Assembly: GCA_037576215.1 (NCBI GenBank)
Contig: JBANDB010000019.1
Span: 1,185,501-1,249,500, forward strand
Origin: Armillaria gallica
Taxonomy: Eukaryota; Basidiomycota; Agaricomycetes; Agaricales; Physalacriaceae
DNA: 64,000 nt
Direction of reading: 5' to 3'
The notes under the pieces are model-generated. The model did no database searches, was not told where the DNA came from, and saw nothing but the letters and a program-made list of their open reading frames with translations. Made by a program: the position numbers and the translations under genes. This document shows, piece by piece, positions 59,510 to 64,000 of the stretch (position 1 is its first letter; every line of letters begins with the position of its first letter).

Positions 59510-60692
59510 TCAGCAGCTCTCGTCCTTGACAAACCAAACACCCCATATGCCACTGAAAATGCCCTAAACACCAAGCATCAGAAATCGTCAAGGAAGCATA
59601 AAGTGCAGACGTCGTTTACCCTGTGGTCACAGCTATTGGGCTGATCGAAATGATGCCCATCATAGTCCGCGGGGGTAGTAGAGCACATCTCCCGCCAATT
59701 ATCCCATGGCGGTTGGTGATTACCCATATGAGCTTCAATGCGCTATTAAGGACGTCAGATCGTTCGGGTATTTGAGGTATAGATGAACGTACGCGAGTCT
59801 TTGAGCCAATCGCCACGCAGCCCTGTAGAGTTTATCAAATCGTGGAACTGAATCAATTGAAAGTGGAACGCACCTTATCCTGGAAGTTCTCCCACAGCGT
59901 TTTACAGCTCGGCTCGTTAAAATCGACTATCCAATGACCAAAAATGCGAAGGTCGGCGGGCGCCTAAAAGAATATCAAATAATACGACATCCTGGACATG
60001 AGACCGGACTCACCGGATTATCCACGGTACAATACACTGGCTTCTCGATTTTAGTGCCGTGAATAATAACCGCCTTGTCTTTGCACCACCGCAAGCCATC
60101 TTCGCCTCCGGGTAAGCCCATCAGTTGAGCAGAATACTCTCGGGTGCCAAAGCGGAGACATCGATTTGAAGGAGTTGGGCTTGCCCAAGCGAGACCGTCG
60201 CGTATGAGTTGGTGCCTTTTCTCCTTCACAGATCGGCTGTGAAGGTGAATGGTGAACACAAACATGCAAATTATGAAGATGGCTATGGTCCGAACGGCTC
60301 TCCTAGGAATGAAGATTAAGGATCAGTAGCACGGAGCAGCCCTGAGACGAACTTGGAAGACAGGTGCGAGGAATAGGTCCTGACCCAGGAATTATTCTTT
60401 ATTTGAGATCCTATTGTCAAGGCGGATGGGTGCGAAATTGTTATAGACTGCGGATTAGCTGCAAAAAAAAAAAAGAATAAGAGTGTGCCATGAAGTGAAA
60501 GCTGAACGGTACTGTACCAGAATAGAGTTCGCGGCTCTCGATCGTATTACTTGCTTCTTGGTCGACGTCAATGCTATACGGAGGCGGTGGCGCTAGAATC
60601 AGAGAGCTCGAAGCGCCCAGTTGCGGTGAAGGTAGTGCTTGCACATCGTCGCCGCCATCCTTGATGGTCTCGGTCATGATGGTTGGATACAA
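59510..60692 (-). CDS. Membrane-anchored protein of an unnamed mushroom family, about six exons
   Basis: Function unknown; the family is widespread in Agaricomycetes. Exon 1 (from ATG 60,677, MTETIKDGGDDVQ, or 60,692) is Pro/Ser-rich with APPPPYSID, and ends near 60,518. Exon 2, from about 60,302, starts with one membrane segment (TIAIFIICMFVFTIHLH), then NRCLRFGTREYSAQLMGLPG and EDGLRWCKDKAVIIHGTKI. Later exons read APADLRIFGHWIVDFNEPSC, KTLWENFQDK (donor GTGCGT), GCVAIGSKTR, RIEAHMGNHQPPWDNWREMC, STTPADYDGHHFDQPNSC and GIFSGIWGVWFVKDESC to TGA 59,510-59,512. The C-terminal part has paired Cys residues and is probably outside the cytosol. The splice between exons 1 and 2 is not settled. Frames look intact. 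Confidence 0.72.
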
Positions 60693-62149
60693 AGCCAGGA
60701 TTGGGTTAGGGTTTCGTGCTGGGATCTCGGATACTCGGTCCGAATTAATCAGTCTTGCGACTGTTCAAATGCTTGTCGACTATCCTCTCATTCTGTGCCT
60801 ATGTTCAGAAGATGTTTTCTCATAGTATAAATACAGTCGACCTCTGAACAACATTGATAATTAAGCCTTTCGAAGGTGTGCAGCCGAAGCCCAACACCTA
60901 AAAAACGAGGCTGCGCATATCTGAAATCGTTGACCCTAGGTAGGCTATCCTCCATCGTAAGTCTTTTATAATCATTCACATGTTTATCATTTCTTACCGT
61001 GTGACGAAAATGCACGCGGAAACGGACTTCATTACTAGTCCTGATGGCAAATGCTGTACGATATCAACGACCAGGGAAATCGACCTAGAAGCGACATCAG
61101 AATAGAGTATCTGCCAAGAAAGGTGGAGCGTTCACGATGGAGGTCGTCTCGACATTGCCGTATCAGACCTGGAACTTGGGTCCTTCCAATCCTAAAATAT
61201 CCAGCAATGACAGGCAACGGCAGTTTCCTACACGCTTGAGTACTAGTGGTACAGCCATCTATCAGAATGAAGATCAGAAAATGTCGTGAACAAGGTTTCT
61301 GATGTGAAAAAGAAGTACCTTTGAATTAAGCGCCCATCATCGCATTAAGGGTCGATAATCTCAAAACTGCTTTTCAATAGCAGAGGGTTTATTTTCATGA
61401 GCGCAGCTACCTTGTCCGTCTTTCCACGAGACCATGCGAAAATAGAATACGTGGAATTTACCCAAAGAAAGAAAGATCAGAGCAACAGACAAGACAAGCG
61501 CGCGCTACCGGAGACACACCGCGTGATTTGACACGCCCAGAGAAGGGCAATATGGCCAGGCGCTTAAAATTGAATTAGAGTACAGCTTCGAAGAACGTTC
61601 ATCCGAATAGCGTAAAGCACTTGTTCACCATCGCGCGAGCGTTGGCTGTAGGTTCGTCGTTATCGATACGATAGAGCCTCAGTGAATTCGGAGGCTGCGA
61701 AGGAATAACACAGACTATGGCGAGTCTCGCGTCGAGAGTGGTAGGCGACGAGTTCTTGGACAATTCTATTTCGGAAGCGTCTCAGATGGAGTACACCCTT
61801 CCCATTCAGGGTTCTGGTCACAATCTTCTCCTAAGCCAAGACGCAGCAAGTATATACGAAGTATCAGGTGCCCCGTAGCGTAATGAATTGAGTTGTGCGC
61901 GTATCAACAACATTGAGTTACGAGGGATCCATGCCATAAGTAGACTGTAACGATTCATGAGCGGTAAATATTCACTGGCAGCCACACGCTTACACTCAGG
62001 GGGGAGGAAATTGTCCCGAATTCGTTGTTAAGTCGTAAAGCTTGCTCGCACGCTGCAGCCGAATGCAGTAAAGGACATCCAGTTGGCTGAGGCTTTCTCC
62101 TCATCGGCATCCCCGACTTCCATGGTCAATGTCATTTAGTGCTGCGTCA
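60693..62149. other. CpG-rich gap, no assignable gene
   Basis: Open stretches up to 75 codons on either strand (for example 61,035-61,217 minus) have no known motif. Exons of an intron-rich gene could hide here, but I could not join any. No repeat shared with the rest of the window. Confidence 0.35.
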
Positions 62150-62530
62150 TCTGTATCCTTCCTGTAAGTGAGAATCCCGAGATGAAAGTGTGGTTGTCAT
62201 CTACATACCAGCGATATATCGTCAAGGGACGGAAGAACATACACAACTCTTTGAGTCCATCCCTACGTGTCCCTGCATGGCCTATCAGACCCTGGAGCAT
62301 AAAGGAATTGAAAACGGAACGCACTTGATCGAGATTCTCAAAACCGTCTTACGGCTGCATTCATTCGGTCGAATAGCGGTAAGCCGGGAGGTTTGTAGGC
62401 GCCTAAGGAACAAAGGAGATACGGTAGCCTAGGCATGCCGATAGGCGCACAGAATGACCCCAATTCACAGTGCGATACCCAGGCTTCTCTATGTTGTGGC
62501 TTCCTACTGCTCTTTGCACCACGTAAATGT
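62150..62530 (-). pseudogene. Decayed paralogue of the 59,510-60,692 gene
   Basis: The minus strand aligns base for base with the middle of the neighbouring gene. TGGTGCAAAGA, then an IEKP-coding stretch (about 62,470-62,530), an intron end CCTTAGGCGCC, GTGCGTTCC...TTTTCAATT at the next donor, and GGACTCAAAGA matching GGCTCAAAGA follow in the same order and spacing. Stops and indels remove any continuous frame, so this is a relic of a tandem duplication in the same orientation. Confidence 0.6.
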
Positions 62531-63725
62531 ATGCGTATCTAGAAAGTGGCCTATTTCATGTTAATTGATAGATCGAAACAGAAAGGAAGATACGTACCAC
62601 GGTGTAACGAGCGTGGATAAAAAATGCCTTCCGCCGCCTATGCTCGCCCTCTCCACCTAGTGCCGGCCGGCGGGTTATTGAGCTTGAATGAACTAAAGGG
62701 AAGAGCTCTCCATCCAAAATGTTGCTCGAGACGGATCTGAGGGCTACACACGAGTTAGCTGGTATTGCCGAAGTCAAGGAGCAGGATGCGCATGCCTGTA
62801 AGATCAAGGGTCAGCTGAGTTGACTCTCGGAATTGCTGTCACAGAGCGCAGCTCATAAATCTAGCTAAATATGACTTATTAGATGAATGTAAGAAGGTCG
62901 TAGATAAGACGTACAGTTACGGTCATTTACCAAATAGTGACAACAGAGAGTGCCCTCCCACTGCTTTCAAGTCGGTCGCTTCCATGGACGGTACAACAAA
63001 GTCCTGTTCTTGTGGGGATCTGTAATTGAGTACGATCTGTACGTTCGCAAAACCTTGGAGATACGATCCCTATCGCTGGTGTATACGCCAAACGTTTGCG
63101 ATAAAAATCCCCATTATCGAGTTGTTATGATATTATTCCATCCTGATTGGACGAGCGTCAGCTCTGCCAGCAAAGCTCAATTAGTAGGAAGTTCACTTCA
63201 GCCATGGAGTACTTCTTCTATATCCTGGCGTCCACTGTCACATCTTCGACGTCTAATACACGTCTCGGAAACGGCGCCCGGTATCGGTGAAAATCGTGCT
63301 TCATGTAGCATTGCAGTTCAGTCCGAACAAACAGCGGACGAGGTCTTGCTGTTGAGTCTTCTTGCCGAACATTGAGCTGAAGTTTTCCATTGCGGGTGTT
63401 TCATTCAGAGGAGGAGAAAATGAACAGCATGATTCGATGGTGGGAGTAAAAGGGAGAGCCGTGAAGGACCCGGTGTTTCGGTCCGTAACTCCGAAGATCC
63501 TGCGCGAGACTGTTCCGGCACTTCAACCCGCAACGAGCACCACGCTAGACTCGAACCAGTCTAACGAGGCTGTATGGTTCCCCTTGAGAGGATGAAGTAC
63601 GCAACATGCCATCGCAAAGCTACGAGGCTCCCACTCGTGATTTGGTGCCAGTACCGCTAACTCACTTTAATTACGAAGGTTCTCCTTTTTGAAAATTTGA
63701 AACATCCGTCTTTTTCCTTCCCACC
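62531..63725. other. CpG-rich gap, one unassigned open frame
   Basis: A 141-codon open frame (62,950-63,375, plus; MPSHCFQVGRFHGRYNKVLF start) has no recognisable domain and may be chance. Nothing else is supported. The stretch just before 63,726 should contain the promoter of the zinc-finger gene; no TATA box is obvious. Confidence 0.3.
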
Positions 63726-64000
63726 ATGAGCTACGATATCGACTACTACCATACCGGAAATGGAGTAGCCTGTTGGTATTACAACCATGATACGTGTATT
63801 CGAGGCATAAATTGTGAATATTCTCATGCACCTGATATAAGGAGTGTACGAGATAGCCAGTGAGCAAACGAGTTTGCTTACTAGAATTTTCTGACCGTCA
63901 TTTATAGAGGAAGAAATGGATGCCTTCACTACCTACAAGGATACTGTATGTTTGGCGAATTTCCTTCTCGGTACTTTCACGACCGTCGATTTCTTCCTCC
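63726..64000 (+). CDS. CCCH zinc-finger protein, 5' part, runs off the window
   Basis: CCCH fingers usually bind RNA. The start ATG at 63,726 has a good context (CCACCATGA). The product begins MSYDIDYYHTGNGVACWYYN and has a first finger C-x7-C-x5-C-x3-H (CWYYNHDTCIRGINCEYSH), followed by APDIRSVRDSQ. A 48-nt intron (63,860-63,907, GTGAGC...TTATAG) joins CA|A to continue GRNGCLHYLQGYCMFG, the start of a second finger. The second finger's third Cys is not clear (SRYFH, where C-x3-H is expected). Without the intron the frame would stop at TGA 63,861-63,863, which supports the splice. The rest lies beyond the right edge. Confidence 0.72.

Noticed and set aside
60700..60716. Telomere-like GGGTTAGGGTTT
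   Set aside because: Only about two units, next to the start of a gene and within ordinary sequence.

Overview
The window looks like a piece of an Agaricomycete (mushroom-forming basidiomycete) genome. It has short GT-AG introns of about 48-62 nt, KDZ transposase with a TET/JBP dioxygenase, DUF6589 and DUF6699 proteins, a mobile RecQ-like helicase, an F-box/LRR protein and a chromodomain Gypsy element. No rRNA, tRNA or CRISPR array was recognised. All calls come from reading the sequence by eye, with family matches made from memory.

Main result: positions 15,091-57,134 form one 42,044-bp transposon. It has 459-bp terminal inverted repeats (termini CACCTATACAGCCC / GGGCTGTATAGGTG) and a perfect 8-bp target duplication, AAGCTCCG. 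It splits an F-box gene: the F-box half lies at 57,135-58,023 and the leucine-rich half at 14,192-15,090, both on the minus strand. Removing the element plus one target copy joins the two halves in frame. A KDZ transposase gene (15,593-19,143, minus) sits just inside the left repeat. Next to it are a TET/JBP-like 2OG-Fe(II) dioxygenase (about 19,280-20,753, plus) and several cargo genes up to about 30.7 kb. Without later insertions the element would be about 14.5 kb.

The right 25.9 kb of the element (30,807-56,666) is a head-to-tail array of six Helitrons. One is a decayed autonomous copy with Rep/Pif1-helicase genes; five are non-autonomous. Four junctions in the array are exact to the base at A|T sites, and one copy lies in the opposite orientation inside another. 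A self-priming chromodomain Gypsy element (31,025-40,397, 395-bp LTRs, TCTGT duplication) is inserted in one Helitron. A 1.7-kb solo-LTR-like sequence interrupts the Helitron helicase, and a second copy lies at 22,138-23,828.

The left flank (1-14,190) holds decayed genes: a RecQ-like helicase that seems to run into a bromodomain, a DUF6589 gene, a DUF6699 gene, an Old Yellow Enzyme remnant and unassigned fragments. Most in-frame stops here and in the element's cargo can be explained by C-to-T or G-to-A changes. The left terminal repeat has lost about twenty CpG sites that survive in the right one. This points to cytosine-methylation or RIP-like decay on the left.

The right flank (57,135-64,000) is CpG-rich and looks like ordinary gene territory. 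It has the F-box half-gene, a multi-exon membrane-anchored protein of a mushroom-specific family (59,510-60,692, minus) with a decayed paralogue (about 62,150-62,530), and the start of a CCCH zinc-finger gene (63,726 to the edge, plus).
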